This document shows, in pieces, positions 1 through 8,761 of a DNA stretch of 52,375 nucleotides; position 1 is the first letter of the stretch; each line of letters begins with the position of its first letter. A program made the position numbers and the translations under genes. The notes beneath the pieces were generated by a model. That model was not told the origin of the DNA, searched no databases, and saw only the letters and a program-made list of their open reading frames with translations. The DNA is taken from NCBI GenBank assembly GCA_011526565.1, contig WYBL01000106.1:1-52375 (forward strand), in the 5' to 3' direction. Origin of the DNA: Acidobacteriota bacterium (lineage in GTDB: Bacteria > Acidobacteriota > Vicinamibacteria > Fen-336).

Positions 1-754
1 AGCGCCCGGCCAGCCGCAGCGCGTAGATCACGGTCGGGTCGGTGCCGAGCGTCATCCGCTTCTTCAGCCGGTTGTGGAACACCGCCGCGATCCGCGGCCG
101 CTCCGCGGCGACGGCCGTCTCCAGCTCGACGATCGAGGCCAGCGTCACCCACTGCCGCAGGCTCAGCCCGGCGGCCTCGGCCCGCGGCAAGAGCGGCAGC
201 GCGACCTCGCGGAAGCGGGCCACCATCCGCTTCACGAGCGCGGCCTCCACGTCGCGCCCGCGCGGCAGGTCGTAGGTGTCGGGGAACAGGTAGCCCTCGA
301 GGTCGGTGGCCGCGGGGTCGAGTTCGCGGATCGGCGCGGGGTCCCGCGCGGCCGCCAGGAAGCGGGCGTGGTCGAGTTCGCGCGAGGCGGCGATCGCGGC
401 CATCTCCACGTAGTTGCGGCCCTCGGGGAAGGTCAGCGCCCGGCGCGCGACCTCGCCCTTCTCCAGCTTGTCGAGCAACTGCTCGAGGGTCAGCGGGCCT
501 TCGATCGTGTAGTGGCCGGCGCGGAGGCGAGGCCCCGACCCTCGCAGGGCGACCAGCGCGCGGAACACCAGCGGGTGGCGCACCAGTCCCAGGGCTTCCA
601 GCTCGCGCGCGATCGAGGTCGGCGTCGCCCCCGGCGGCACGTCGAACTCGAGCGCAGGCGCCTCGACCGGCCGCAGCGGCGTGCGGGTCTCGAACAGCCA
701 GGCGAGCCAGCCGGCGCACGCCAGCACGGCGCACAGCGCCGCCAGCTTCTTCAT
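1..754 (-). CDS. mltG: endolytic murein transglycosylase MltG, partial (runs off left edge)
   Basis: The minus strand from the ATG at 752-754 encodes an MltG/YceG-like lytic transglycosylase, which cleaves nascent glycan strands and so terminates peptidoglycan polymerisation. About 251 residues are visible. They start with a short N-terminal membrane anchor (KKLAALCAVLACAGWLAWLF), then a LysM-like region, then the catalytic domain with YLFPDTYDLPRG and LASIVELET. The Glu of that last motif corresponds to the family's catalytic Glu. HNRLKKRMTLGTDPTVIYAL is also typical. The C-terminus lies beyond position 1. The start overlaps the ruvX stop by 4 bases (ATGA), so the two are probably translationally coupled. 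The ruvX-mltG pairing is common in bacteria. Confidence 0.9.
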   Translation of the reverse strand, partial: MKKLAALCAVLACAGWLAWLFETRTPLRPVEAPALEFDVPPGATPTSIARELEALGLVRHPLVFRALVALRGSGPRLRAGHYTIEGPLTLEQLLDKLEKGEVARRALTFPEGRNYVEMAAIAASRELDHARFLAAARDPAPIRELDPAATDLEGYLFPDTYDLPRGRDVEAALVKRMVARFREVALPLLPRAEAAGLSLRQWVTLASIVELETAVAAERPRIAAVFHNRLKKRMTLGTDPTVIYALRLAGR

Positions 755-1200
755 GCGGAAGGATCGTCCGCCGGCGCCCCGGCGCGTCTCGCGTCCAGGT
801 AGCCCTGCAGCAGCACCGCCGCCGAGACCTTGTCGACCACCTCGCGCCGGTCGCGGCGCGACATGTCGGCCTCGAGCAGGGCGCGCTCGGCGATCACCGT
901 CGTGAAGCGCTCGTCCCAGGTCACGACCGGCACCTTGCGGTTCTGCAGCGAGCGGCGCAGCGCCTCGGCGAACTCGAGTGTCTTCTCCGCCTGCGGTCCC
1001 AGGGTGCCGTCGAGCTTCTTCGGCAGGCCCACGACCACCTCGCCGACCTCGTGTTTCGCGACCAGCTCGACGACCGCCCGGACGTCCTTCTTCGGGCCGA
1101 CCCGCTCGATCGTGGTCAGCGGCGAGGCGAGCAGGGCGGTCTCGTCGGAGAGGGCGACGCCGACCCGCCGGTCGCCGACGTCGAGGGCGAGAAAGCGCAC
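751..1200 (-). CDS. ruvX: Holliday-junction resolvase-like RuvX (YqgF)
   Basis: A 149-residue YqgF/RuvX family protein with an RNase H-like fold, placed by family in Holliday junction resolution and/or pre-16S rRNA processing. The first strand LALDVGDRRVGVALSD carries the conserved acidic residue. GEVVVGLPKKLDGTLG and TWDERFTTVIAERALLEA are the other two family blocks, and the late Asp is in VDKVSAAVLLQGYLD. Length is normal. The start is a GTG at 1198-1200 without a Shine-Dalgarno sequence, 8 bases from a minus-strand -10-like TATACT, so the mRNA may be leaderless. It overlaps mltG downstream and is divergent from the kinase gene. Confidence 0.93.
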   Translation of the reverse strand: MRFLALDVGDRRVGVALSDETALLASPLTTIERVGPKKDVRAVVELVAKHEVGEVVVGLPKKLDGTLGPQAEKTLEFAEALRRSLQNRKVPVVTWDERFTTVIAERALLEADMSRRDRREVVDKVSAAVLLQGYLDARRAGAPADDPSA

Positions 1201-1208
1201 GCCGGGCA

Positions 1209-1215
1209 GTATAAG
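1209..1215. promoter_or_regulatory. overlapping divergent -10 elements for ruvX and the kinase
   Basis: The 23-base gap between the divergent ruvX and kinase genes contains AGTATAAGCT. Plus strand 1210-1215 reads TATAAG and minus strand 1214-1209 reads TATACT, so one near-symmetric AT box can serve both directions. The boxes end 8 bases from the ruvX GTG and 8 bases from the kinase TTG (11 from its ATG). That places both predicted transcription starts at or next to the start codons. Confidence 0.5.
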
Positions 1216-1226
1216 CTCCCGCCTTG

Positions 1227-2306
1227 ATGGCCCCCTCCAAGTACGTCGTGGAACGCGAGCTCTCCTCGGGCGGCATGGGCCGGGTGTTCCTGGGACGCCT
1301 CAACGGCCAGGCCGACTTCTTCCGCCCGATCGTGATCAAGCGCCTGCTCGACGCCGACGACCTCGACATGGTCGCGCTGTTCGTCGAGGAGGCCCGCCGC
1401 TACGCGGTGCTCGACCACGAGAACATCGGCCGCATCTTCGACTTCGAGCGGGTCGACGGCCAGCTCTCGATCATCCTCGAGTACATCGACGGCTGGAGTC
1501 TCGTCGACTTCCTCGAGCGCCACCGGCGGACAGGCGAGGTGCCCAACGCCGAGCTGTGCGTGTTCATCGCCAGCCGCGTGTGCCGCGCGCTGCAGTACGT
1601 GTACGAGGGCTCGGGCATCGTGCACCGCGACGTCAGCCCCAGCAACATCATGATGACGCGCGAGGGTGCCGTGAAGCTGATCGACTTCGGCATCGCCGCC
1701 CGCTCCGGCAAGCGCGAGAGCCGGCTGTCGGGCAAGCCCGCGTACATGGCGCCGGAGATGGTCGTCGAGCTGCGCGCCGACAACCGCTCGGACCTGTTCG
1801 GCCTCGGCGCGGTGCTCTACGAGATGCTCACCCTCGACCGGCTGTTCAAGGGAGCGACCACCTCCGACGTGCTGGGCCAGGTCGTCGCCGGCCAGGTCCC
1901 GTCGCCGCGCGAGATCCGCCCCGAGATCCCCGAGGGTGTCGTCGAGATCCTGCGCAAGGCGCTGCAGCGCGACCCGGAGCAGCGCTACCAGTCGGCAGCC
2001 GAGATGGGCCAGGCCTGCGAGCACTTTCTCTACGACAAGGGGTACGGCCCCACCAACCTGACGCTCAAGAAACACCTGCTGGCGCTGTGGCCCGAGGCGG
2101 CGAACGGTCGCAAGCCGAGCGAGTCGGAGTCGTTCCCGGTGATCGAGCCGACCTTGATCCCGATCGGCGACGGTTCCGACCGCGTGACCCACCTCGGCGC
2201 CGACGACGCCACCCGCGCCGCGCTGCCGCTCGACGTGCGCCCGGCCTCGCTGCCGCCGGGCCCCGGCACCCTCGCCCCGCGCCACATCAAGAAACGCCAG
2301 CGCTGA
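1227..2306 (+). CDS. serine/threonine protein kinase (soluble, Hanks type)
   Basis: A 359-residue cytoplasmic protein with a complete eukaryotic-like kinase domain: glycine-rich loop SSGGMGRV (about 13-20), ATP-binding Lys38 in IVIKRLL, catalytic HRDVSPSN (H133), DFG (D153), MAPEMV, and the helix F Asp in RSDLFGLG. HRDVSPSN is frequent in myxobacterial and acidobacterial kinases. No transmembrane segment or sensor domain is seen. The roughly 80-residue tail is Pro/Ala rich and ends in basic residues (HIKKRQR). The ATG at 1227 is preceded in frame by a TTG at 1224; neither has a Shine-Dalgarno sequence. Substrates are unknown. All catalytic residues are present, unlike the second kinase-like gene at 27387. 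Confidence 0.93.
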   Translation: MAPSKYVVERELSSGGMGRVFLGRLNGQADFFRPIVIKRLLDADDLDMVALFVEEARRYAVLDHENIGRIFDFERVDGQLSIILEYIDGWSLVDFLERHRRTGEVPNAELCVFIASRVCRALQYVYEGSGIVHRDVSPSNIMMTREGAVKLIDFGIAARSGKRESRLSGKPAYMAPEMVVELRADNRSDLFGLGAVLYEMLTLDRLFKGATTSDVLGQVVAGQVPSPREIRPEIPEGVVEILRKALQRDPEQRYQSAAEMGQACEHFLYDKGYGPTNLTLKKHLLALWPEAANGRKPSESESFPVIEPTLIPIGDGSDRVTHLGADDATRAALPLDVRPASLPPGPGTLAPRHIKKRQR

Positions 2307-2327
2307 GCCGCGGGCCGCGGGGTCAGC
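2302..2327. terminator. bidirectional hairpin between convergent genes
   Basis: GCTGAGCCGCGG (2302-2313) pairs with CCGCGGGGTCAGC (2315-2327) with a small bulge. The hairpin spans the stop codons of both the kinase gene and the convergent permease gene. There is no T tract, so efficiency is uncertain. Confidence 0.4.
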
Positions 2328-5235
2328 GACGCACGTAGGTCGAGTCGAACGTCGTCCGTCCCGTGGGGTCGAACTGCTGGAGGCGGATGTTGTCCGCGTC
2401 GAGCGGTTCCCAGCGCGATCCGGCGCCACCGGGTCCTCGCATCACCATGCGCGAGCCCTCCAGCGCGCCGCGGAGGTCGATGCGGTTGCCCCGCGAGTCG
2501 ACGTAGGTCTGGTACCAGGTGGCGTCGCGCTCGCGGTAGAAGCTGACGCTGCGACCGACCGTGCCGCTGACCTCGCGGAAGTGCTCGAGCAGCACGCAGC
2601 CGTCGAGGATGATGTCGTTGGGCCCGGCGATGCCGCCGGGCACGACCAGGTTCCAGGCGCCCAGCCAGAAGTCGAACTGGCGATGGGCGGCGGTGGCGCA
2701 GCCCTCGGCCGGGGCGGTCCAGCGCGCCGTGTAGGTGCCCGCTCCGGGGATTGTGGCCGTGACCTCGCCGGTCGCGGCGTCGACCCGGCTCCCGGCGAGC
2801 GGCATCCAGGTCGCGCCGTCGAGCACGTGGATCGCGAGTTCGGCGGGGTCGCTGCCGACCGGCGCGCGGCCCGCGCCGTAGCGCAGCGCCAGCGTCGCGC
2901 CGCCGCTGAACACCGTGCCCGCGGGCGTCACCTGCACGGCGACGCCGTCGACCGCGGCGGGGTCGAGGGGCAGGCCGCTCGGGGCTCGCAGCTCGATCGC
3001 GACGTTCGAACCGAGCGCGCCGGCGGGCACGACCAGGCGGGCCGACGCGGCGGTCACGGTGCCCCCGGGGGTGCCGAGCTCGCGACGGCGCTGCTCGACG
3101 GCGTGGCTGAGCAGGCCGTGCAGTCCCACGGCGGCCAGCAACAGGGCGAGGCCGGCGAACGCCGCCAGCACGAGACCGTTGAAGCGCGGCTGGGCGACCT
3201 GGTTCGCCGAGGCGTTCGTCAGCGTCGAAGCGGAGGCCGGCGCGAGCGCGGGGTCGAAGGCGGCGACTTCGGCGCGCGCCGTGGCCAGCAGGGCCAGTGG
3301 CGCCCCGCGCGTGCGCAGCAGGACCTTCATGTCCCGCTGCGGGAACTGCACGGCTGCCAGGTGGTACGTCGGCTCCGGCGCGCTGGCGAGCCCCGTGGAG
3401 CGCACGTCCCGGGCGACGCCGACGACCTGGAAGCGCGACGGCACGGCTTCGCCCCAGGTTCCGGCGGGTGTGCCGACGCGCAGCCAGCGGCCGAGCGGGT
3501 CCACCCCGGGGAAGAAGCGGCGCGCGAACGACTCGCTGACGACGACGGCTCCGGCCGTGCCCGCCTGGTCGGCCGGCGTCAGCGGCCGGCCGCGCACGAC
3601 GGCGACGCGCAGCGCATCGAAGTAGCCGGGGCTCACGATCGGAAGCCGGGCGGAGAGCCCCTCCGGTGGCGTCGGCTGGCCTTCGATCTCGAACGCGTCG
3701 ATCCAGTTCGACTCGAGCGGCGTGTCGTAGGCGATGGCCGCGTGCTCGACGCCCGGCAGCGTCTCGAGCCGGCCGAGCAACTCGCCCCACGCGCCCCGCA
3801 CCTGGTCGGCGCTCGCGTAGGCGGAGGGCAGCGCGAGATCGAAGGCCAGCACGCCGCTCGCGCTGAATCCCAGATCGACCCGGCGCAGCGCGTCGAAGCT
3901 GCGCAGCAGCAGGCCGCCTGCGGTCAACAGCGAGAGCGCGAGCGCCACCTGGCCCGTCACCAGCAGCGTGCGGGCGCGGCGGCGGCCGGCGCCGCCGCCG
4001 GCGGCCGCCCCGTCGCGCAGCCGCGGCAGCGGGTCACCGCTCGCCGCGGCGAGGGCCGGCCCCAGTCCGAACAGCAGCGTCGTCGCCACCGACAGCCTGA
4101 GCGCGAAGGCCAGCACCCGGGCGTCGACGCCGACCGCGTCCACCCGCGGCAACTCGCGGGGCAGAAGTGCGAGCAGCGACGGCAGACCGAGCTGCGCCAG
4201 CGCGACCCCGCACGCCCCGCCGGCCGTCGCCAGCAGCAAGCTCTCGGCGAGCAGCAGGCGCACGATCCGGGAGCGGTCGGCGCCCAGCGCGCGGCGGATG
4301 GCGAGCTCGCGGCCGCGGGCCGCGGAGCGCGCGAGCAGCAGCCCGGCGACGTTGGCGCAGCCGAGCAGGAGCACGCAGCCGACGGCGCCGAGGAGAGCCA
4401 GGAGCGCCCCGCGCACGTCGCCCACGATCTCGTCCTCGAGAGCGGTGAGCAGCACGCCTTCGCCCGCGTTCTCGGGATGGCGAGCGGCCAGCGTGCGGGC
4501 GAGCGCGCCCAGGCCGGCCAGCACGCCGTCGCGGGCGGCGTCCGGCGCGAGCCGGCCGATCACTCCGAGCACGTGGCTGCGGCGGTTCTCGGCGAAGCGG
4601 CTGGTGATCGTGATCGGCGCGAAGAACTCGGCGGAGCGCTCGCGTGTGGTTAAGCGTCCGCCTGCCGACGGCCACGACGGGTAGAGGCCCGGCGGCATCA
4701 CGCCGACGACCGTCGCCGGCGCACCATCGAGCGCGACCGCCGTCCCCAGCACTCCCGGCGCGCCTCCGAACCGGCGCTGCCAGAGCCCGTGGCCGAGGAC
4801 GACGACGCGGGCGGCGCCCGGGGCCTCGTCCGCGGGCTCGAGCGCCCGACCCAGCACGGGCGCGACGCCGAGGACTTCGAAGTAGGAGGCGGTCGCCGAG
4901 ACGCCCTCCACGCGCTCCGCCTCGCCGTGGCCGGTCAGCGTCGTAGCCGCAGCCGCGTAGGCGCCGATCGCCGTGAAGCCGCGCGCCTCCCCGCGCCAGT
5001 CGAGGTAGGTCCCGGGCGCCACCCGCCACTTGTCGGGCGTCGCCTCCCACAGGGCGACCAGGCGCTCGGGCTGGGGAAACGGCAACGGCCGCAACAGCAC
5101 GGCGTCCACCAGGCCGAACAGCGCCGTGTTGGCGCCGATTCCGAGCCCGAGCGTGAGGATCGCGGCCAGCGCGAGCCCGCGCTGCCGCCGCAGCGAACGC
5201 CCCGCCTGTCGAAGGTCGCCGAGCCAGTCCCGCAT
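2323..5235 (-). CDS. ADOP-type MacB-like permease with its last membrane domain replaced by an unrelated C-terminal region
   Basis: Residues 1 to about 720 are an acidobacterial duplicated orphan permease: N-terminal WLGDLRQAGRSLRRQ, first MacB_PCD/FtsX unit with GRELAIRRALGADRSR, second unit starting near RRRARTLLVTGQVALALSLL. Such proteins normally end with three more membrane helices after an RRRELG-type coupling motif. Here the sequence switches at RRRELG (near 3070) to TPGGTVTAASARLVVPAGAL, a ZU5-like beta domain of secreted proteins, then to a roughly 130-residue region starting HRQFDFWLGAWNLV. By topology the tail would face the cytoplasm, an unlikely place for such domains. This looks like a deletion fusion of two genes or an assembly join. 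The start at 5235 has GGAGGG just upstream and is preferred over the in-frame ATG at 5259. Confidence 0.8.
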   Translation of the reverse strand: MRDWLGDLRQAGRSLRRQRGLALAAILTLGLGIGANTALFGLVDAVLLRPLPFPQPERLVALWEATPDKWRVAPGTYLDWRGEARGFTAIGAYAAAATTLTGHGEAERVEGVSATASYFEVLGVAPVLGRALEPADEAPGAARVVVLGHGLWQRRFGGAPGVLGTAVALDGAPATVVGVMPPGLYPSWPSAGGRLTTRERSAEFFAPITITSRFAENRRSHVLGVIGRLAPDAARDGVLAGLGALARTLAARHPENAGEGVLLTALEDEIVGDVRGALLALLGAVGCVLLLGCANVAGLLLARSAARGRELAIRRALGADRSRIVRLLLAESLLLATAGGACGVALAQLGLPSLLALLPRELPRVDAVGVDARVLAFALRLSVATTLLFGLGPALAAASGDPLPRLRDGAAAGGGAGRRRARTLLVTGQVALALSLLTAGGLLLRSFDALRRVDLGFSASGVLAFDLALPSAYASADQVRGAWGELLGRLETLPGVEHAAIAYDTPLESNWIDAFEIEGQPTPPEGLSARLPIVSPGYFDALRVAVVRGRPLTPADQAGTAGAVVVSESFARRFFPGVDPLGRWLRVGTPAGTWGEAVPSRFQVVGVARDVRSTGLASAPEPTYHLAAVQFPQRDMKVLLRTRGAPLALLATARAEVAAFDPALAPASASTLTNASANQVAQPRFNGLVLAAFAGLALLLAAVGLHGLLSHAVEQRRRELGTPGGTVTAASARLVVPAGALGSNVAIELRAPSGLPLDPAAVDGVAVQVTPAGTVFSGGATLALRYGAGRAPVGSDPAELAIHVLDGATWMPLAGSRVDAATGEVTATIPGAGTYTARWTAPAEGCATAAHRQFDFWLGAWNLVVPGGIAGPNDIILDGCVLLEHFREVSGTVGRSVSFYRERDATWYQTYVDSRGNRIDLRGALEGSRMVMRGPGGAGSRWEPLDADNIRLQQFDPTGRTTFDSTYVRR

Positions 5236-5444
5236 GAGCCCTCCGGGCGCAACCCACATTCAGGATCCGTGCCTCTCGGCGACAGGCCGCGATCGGCGGG
5301 CCTGGTGCGAAGCGAACCCGGCCATGGCGTCCGGCCGCGCGACCCCGCGTCCCGGAAACGCACGGCGCGTGCCCGTTTCGGGGGCGAGCTGGGCCTGCTG
5401 GTAGCATGTCGTCTTTGCCTGTCGTCGTGAAGGAGCCCCCGTAG

Positions 5445-7538
5445 ATGCTGCGTTCGTCCTCGTTCCGTGTGCTGGTCGCCGGCGCCGTGGTCGTCCTCGT
5501 GGTCGCCGTTGCGGCGTGCCAGCGTGAGAAGACCACTTCCCCCCTCAAGCGCGCCCCGCAGCGCGTGTTCGTGATCGGGTTCGACGGCATGGACCCGACC
5601 CTCGCCCAGAAGTACATGGACGAGGGCAAGCTGCCGCACCTCAAGAAACTGGCGGAGGAAGGCATCTTCCGCACCCTCGACTCGACCCAGCCCTCGGAGT
5701 CGCCGACGGCGTGGTCGAGCTTCGCGACCGGCGTCAACCCCGGCAAGCACAACATCTACGACTTCCTGGTCCGCGACTTCGAGACCTACATGCCCGACCT
5801 CGCGATGGTCAAGCGCGAGGCGCCGGAGTTCCTGTGGGGCCTGATCCCCACCAAGCGGCCGAAGCTGACCTCGACCCGCGGCGGAACCTCGTTCTGGGTC
5901 CACGCCGGCAAGGCCGGGATCAAGAGCGTGACGCTGACGGTGCCCGTCACCTTCCCGCCCGAGCACGTCGAGCACGGCGAGCTGATGGGCGGCCTGCCGC
6001 TGCCCGACGTGCGCGGCACGATCGGCACCTTCTACTTCTGGGCCACCGACCTGTCGTCCTTCGAGGAGGGCAGCGCCGAGTTCGGCGGCTACCTGAAGCG
6101 GCTGCTGTTCGAGAACGGCGTCTCCCAGACCTTCCTGCGCGGGCCGGAGAACCCGATCCTGAAGCAGGAAGAAGCGGCGCTGCGGGCGAAGCAGGCGCAG
6201 GCCCCGCTCTCCGACAAGGACCGCGCCCGGCTCGAGGAACTCGGGACCGGCAAGGACGTCAACATCCCGATGTCGGTGCGCTGGCAGGAGGGCTCCGGCC
6301 AGGCCGAGATCGAGATCCAGGGCACGAAGGTCGCCCTCAAGACCGGGCAGTGGAGCGAGTGGGTACCGGTCACCTTCTCCTTCAACTTCCTGCTGAAGGT
6401 GCGCGGCATGACCCAGTTCTACGTCGTGGAGGCGGGCGACGAGCTGCGCGTCTACGCGAGCCCGGTCAACTTCGACCCTCGCCACACGCCGCCGGTGCCG
6501 ATCAGCCAGCCCGAGGCCTTCGCCAAGGAGATCTCCGACCGCATCGGCGTCTACCGCACGCTGGGCTGGGCCGAGTCGGCCGACAAGGGCCTGCAGGAGG
6601 GCCGCCTCGACGAGGCCGCCTTCCTCTACGACTCCGACAAGGCGATGGACGACCGCGAGAAGCTGATCTTCGACAGCCTCGACCGCGTCGACTGGGACCT
6701 GTTCGTGGCGGCGATCGAGACCACCGACCGCGTCCAGCACATGATGTGGCGGCTGATCGACCCGAAGCACCCGATGTACGACGAGCAGCTCGCCGCGAAG
6801 TACGGCGACGCGATCGAGAAGGTGTACCGCCGGGCCGACGACCTGGTCGGAAGGCTGCGGGCGAAGGTGCCGAAGGACGCGCTGTTCCTGGTGATGTCCG
6901 ACCACGGCTTCCACAGCTTCCGCCGCGGCGTCAACCTCAACACCTGGCTCGTGCAGAACGGCTACATGGTGTTCGAGGGCCAGACGGGCGTCGACAAGGG
7001 CCTCGAGGACCTGTTCGGCCGCGGCCAGTTCTGGGAAGGCGTCGACTGGAACCGGACGAAGGCCTACGCGGTCGGCCTCGGCCAGATCTACTTCAACCTG
7101 CGCGGCCGCGAGAGCCGCGGCATCGTCTCGCCCGGCGCCGAGTACAAGGCGCTGCAGGAGGAGATCCGCAGCAAGCTGGTGACGCTCGTCGATCCCGACG
7201 ACGGCGCCCGCGTGTTCGCGGACGTCTACCGCCGCGACGACCTCTACCATGGCGAGTACATCCAGTACGCGCCCGACCTGCAGGTCGGCTTCAACGACGG
7301 CTTCCGCGTCGGCTGGCAGGACACGATGGGCGGCGTGCGCAAGGCCGTGATCGAGAACAACAACCGGCGCTGGAGCGGCGACCACTGCGCGACGGCGACC
7401 GAAATCTCCGGCGGCGTGCTGTTCGCCAACCGCAAGCTGCCGACGGACAAGCCGCACATCATGGACATCTCCCCCACGGTACTGAAGGCGCTCGGCGTGC
7501 CGCTGCCGTCCGATCTCGACGGCAAGCCGCTGCACTAG
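5445..7538 (+). CDS. lipoprotein alkaline phosphatase superfamily phosphodiesterase/nucleotide pyrophosphatase-like
   Basis: A 697-residue protein with a lipoprotein-type N-terminus (hydrophobic stretch then VAAC at about residue 25). The catalytic core is of the type I phosphodiesterase/nucleotide pyrophosphatase family: first metal Asp in VFVIGFDGMD, probable nucleophile Thr88 in SPTAWSSF, metal ligands in TTDRVQHMMW and VMSDHGFHSF, and a late His in SGDHCATATE. The family hydrolyses phosphate mono- or diesters or transfers phospho-groups; the substrate cannot be read from sequence. The C-terminal ISPTVLKALG and DLDGKPL are also typical. GAAGGAG lies before the ATG. The EnvC-like gene follows after 4 bases, so co-transcription is likely. 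Confidence 0.87.
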   Translation: MLRSSSFRVLVAGAVVVLVVAVAACQREKTTSPLKRAPQRVFVIGFDGMDPTLAQKYMDEGKLPHLKKLAEEGIFRTLDSTQPSESPTAWSSFATGVNPGKHNIYDFLVRDFETYMPDLAMVKREAPEFLWGLIPTKRPKLTSTRGGTSFWVHAGKAGIKSVTLTVPVTFPPEHVEHGELMGGLPLPDVRGTIGTFYFWATDLSSFEEGSAEFGGYLKRLLFENGVSQTFLRGPENPILKQEEAALRAKQAQAPLSDKDRARLEELGTGKDVNIPMSVRWQEGSGQAEIEIQGTKVALKTGQWSEWVPVTFSFNFLLKVRGMTQFYVVEAGDELRVYASPVNFDPRHTPPVPISQPEAFAKEISDRIGVYRTLGWAESADKGLQEGRLDEAAFLYDSDKAMDDREKLIFDSLDRVDWDLFVAAIETTDRVQHMMWRLIDPKHPMYDEQLAAKYGDAIEKVYRRADDLVGRLRAKVPKDALFLVMSDHGFHSFRRGVNLNTWLVQNGYMVFEGQTGVDKGLEDLFGRGQFWEGVDWNRTKAYAVGLGQIYFNLRGRESRGIVSPGAEYKALQEEIRSKLVTLVDPDDGARVFADVYRRDDLYHGEYIQYAPDLQVGFNDGFRVGWQDTMGGVRKAVIENNNRRWSGDHCATATEISGGVLFANRKLPTDKPHIMDISPTVLKALGVPLPSDLDGKPLH

Positions 7539-7542
7539 CGGC

Positions 7543-8697
7543 GTGAGGGTGCGACCCCGGGGGCGGGTGGCGGTCGCGGCGGCGCTCGCCGCGCTCGCCG
7601 CCCTGGGGTCGGGCCTCGCGCAGGAACCGGAGCCGTCGCCCGACCCGCGGCTACGCCGCGTCCAGCAGCGCCGCGCGAACCTGGAGCGCGAGCTGGAGCG
7701 GCTGCGCCGCGACGAGAAGGGCCTGCTCGGCGAAGTCGAGCGCCTCGAGGTCGAGGTGCGGCTGCGGGCCGAAGAAGCGCGCGAGGCCCAGCTCCGGCTG
7801 GAGCGGACCAACGCCCTGCTCGACCAGACGGCCACCCGCGTGCGTGCGCTCTCCGCCTCGATCGAGGCGGAACGGCCAGGACTGCGCGCCCGTGCCCGCG
7901 ACCTCTACAAGCTGGGCGAGATGTCGTACCTGCGGCTGCTGCTCTCGGTCGAGCGCCCCGCCGACTTCATCGCCGGCTACCGGCACGTGACCGCCCTGGC
8001 CCGGCGCGACCGCGAGCGGGTGGGCGGCTTCCGCCGCGACCTCGAGGAGATGGAGGGCCAGCAGGCCGTGCTGCAGGAACGCACCCGGGAGGCCCTGGAG
8101 CAGCGCGCCGAACTGGTGCGCCGGCGCCGCGCGCTGGAGGCCGAGCGCCGCCGCCAGACCGAGCGGCTGACCGCGCTGGTCGCCCGCAAGGAGACCCACG
8201 CGGCCTACGTCGAGGAGCTCCGGCAGGCCGAGGTGCAGCTCGCCGGCCTGCTCTCCGGCTTCGCCCCGGGCACCGTCCAGGTGCCGATCGCCGCCTTCCG
8301 CGGCTCGCTGCCGTGGCCCGCCCCCGGTCGCGTGATCGCCGGCTTCGGCCGCCGCCGCCACCCGCGCTTCGACACCTACACGGTCCAGAACGGCATCGAG
8401 CTCGACGCGCCGGCGGGCTCACCGGTGGCGGCGGTCCACGAGGGCACCGTCGCCTTCGCCGAGCGCTTCCGCGGCTACGGCCTGATGGCGATCGTCGATC
8501 ACGGCGGCGGCAGCCATACGCTCTACGCCCACCTCGCCGAGCTCTCGGTCCGCGTCGGCGACCGGGTCGCCGCCGGCTCCGTGCTCGGCAACGCGGGCGA
8601 ACGCGAGGAGGGCGGCCGCGGCCTCTACTTCGAGTTGCGCCGCAACGGGCAGCCGGAGGACCCGCAGACCTGGCTGGCCGAGCGCCCGGGCCGCTGA
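7543..8697 (+). CDS. EnvC-like murein hydrolase activator (coiled coil plus degenerate M23 domain)
   Basis: 384 residues: signal peptide (GRVAVAAALAALAALGSGLAQ), a long Arg/Glu-rich coiled coil (about 35-240), and a C-terminal LytM/M23 domain (about 270-380). The domain keeps the fold signatures (APAGSPVAAVHEGTVAF, GYGLMAIVDHGGGSHTLYAHL, LYFELRRNG), but the first zinc-ligand position, normally His in an HxGIDxxAP motif, is Asn in NGIELDAPAG. EnvC-type proteins without the zinc site activate periplasmic amidases at the septum rather than cutting murein themselves. The start is a GTG 4 bases after the upstream stop. An S41-like gene follows, an arrangement seen elsewhere (envC-ctpA). Confidence 0.88.
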   Translation: MRVRPRGRVAVAAALAALAALGSGLAQEPEPSPDPRLRRVQQRRANLERELERLRRDEKGLLGEVERLEVEVRLRAEEAREAQLRLERTNALLDQTATRVRALSASIEAERPGLRARARDLYKLGEMSYLRLLLSVERPADFIAGYRHVTALARRDRERVGGFRRDLEEMEGQQAVLQERTREALEQRAELVRRRRALEAERRRQTERLTALVARKETHAAYVEELRQAEVQLAGLLSGFAPGTVQVPIAAFRGSLPWPAPGRVIAGFGRRRHPRFDTYTVQNGIELDAPAGSPVAAVHEGTVAFAERFRGYGLMAIVDHGGGSHTLYAHLAELSVRVGDRVAAGSVLGNAGEREEGGRGLYFELRRNGQPEDPQTWLAERPGR

Positions 8698-8725
8698 AAC
8701 CGGTCCAGCGGGCTGGACCCGGTTT
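8698..8725 (+). terminator. hairpin after the EnvC-like gene
   Basis: AACCGGTCCAGC and GCTGGACCCGGTT pair over 12-13 bases with a single bulge, starting directly after the stop codon and followed by TTT. It could terminate or attenuate transcription into the S41-like gene. Confidence 0.5.
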
Positions 8726-8761
8726 GCACGCGCTCGGCGCTTGCCCCCATCATCGGTGGAT

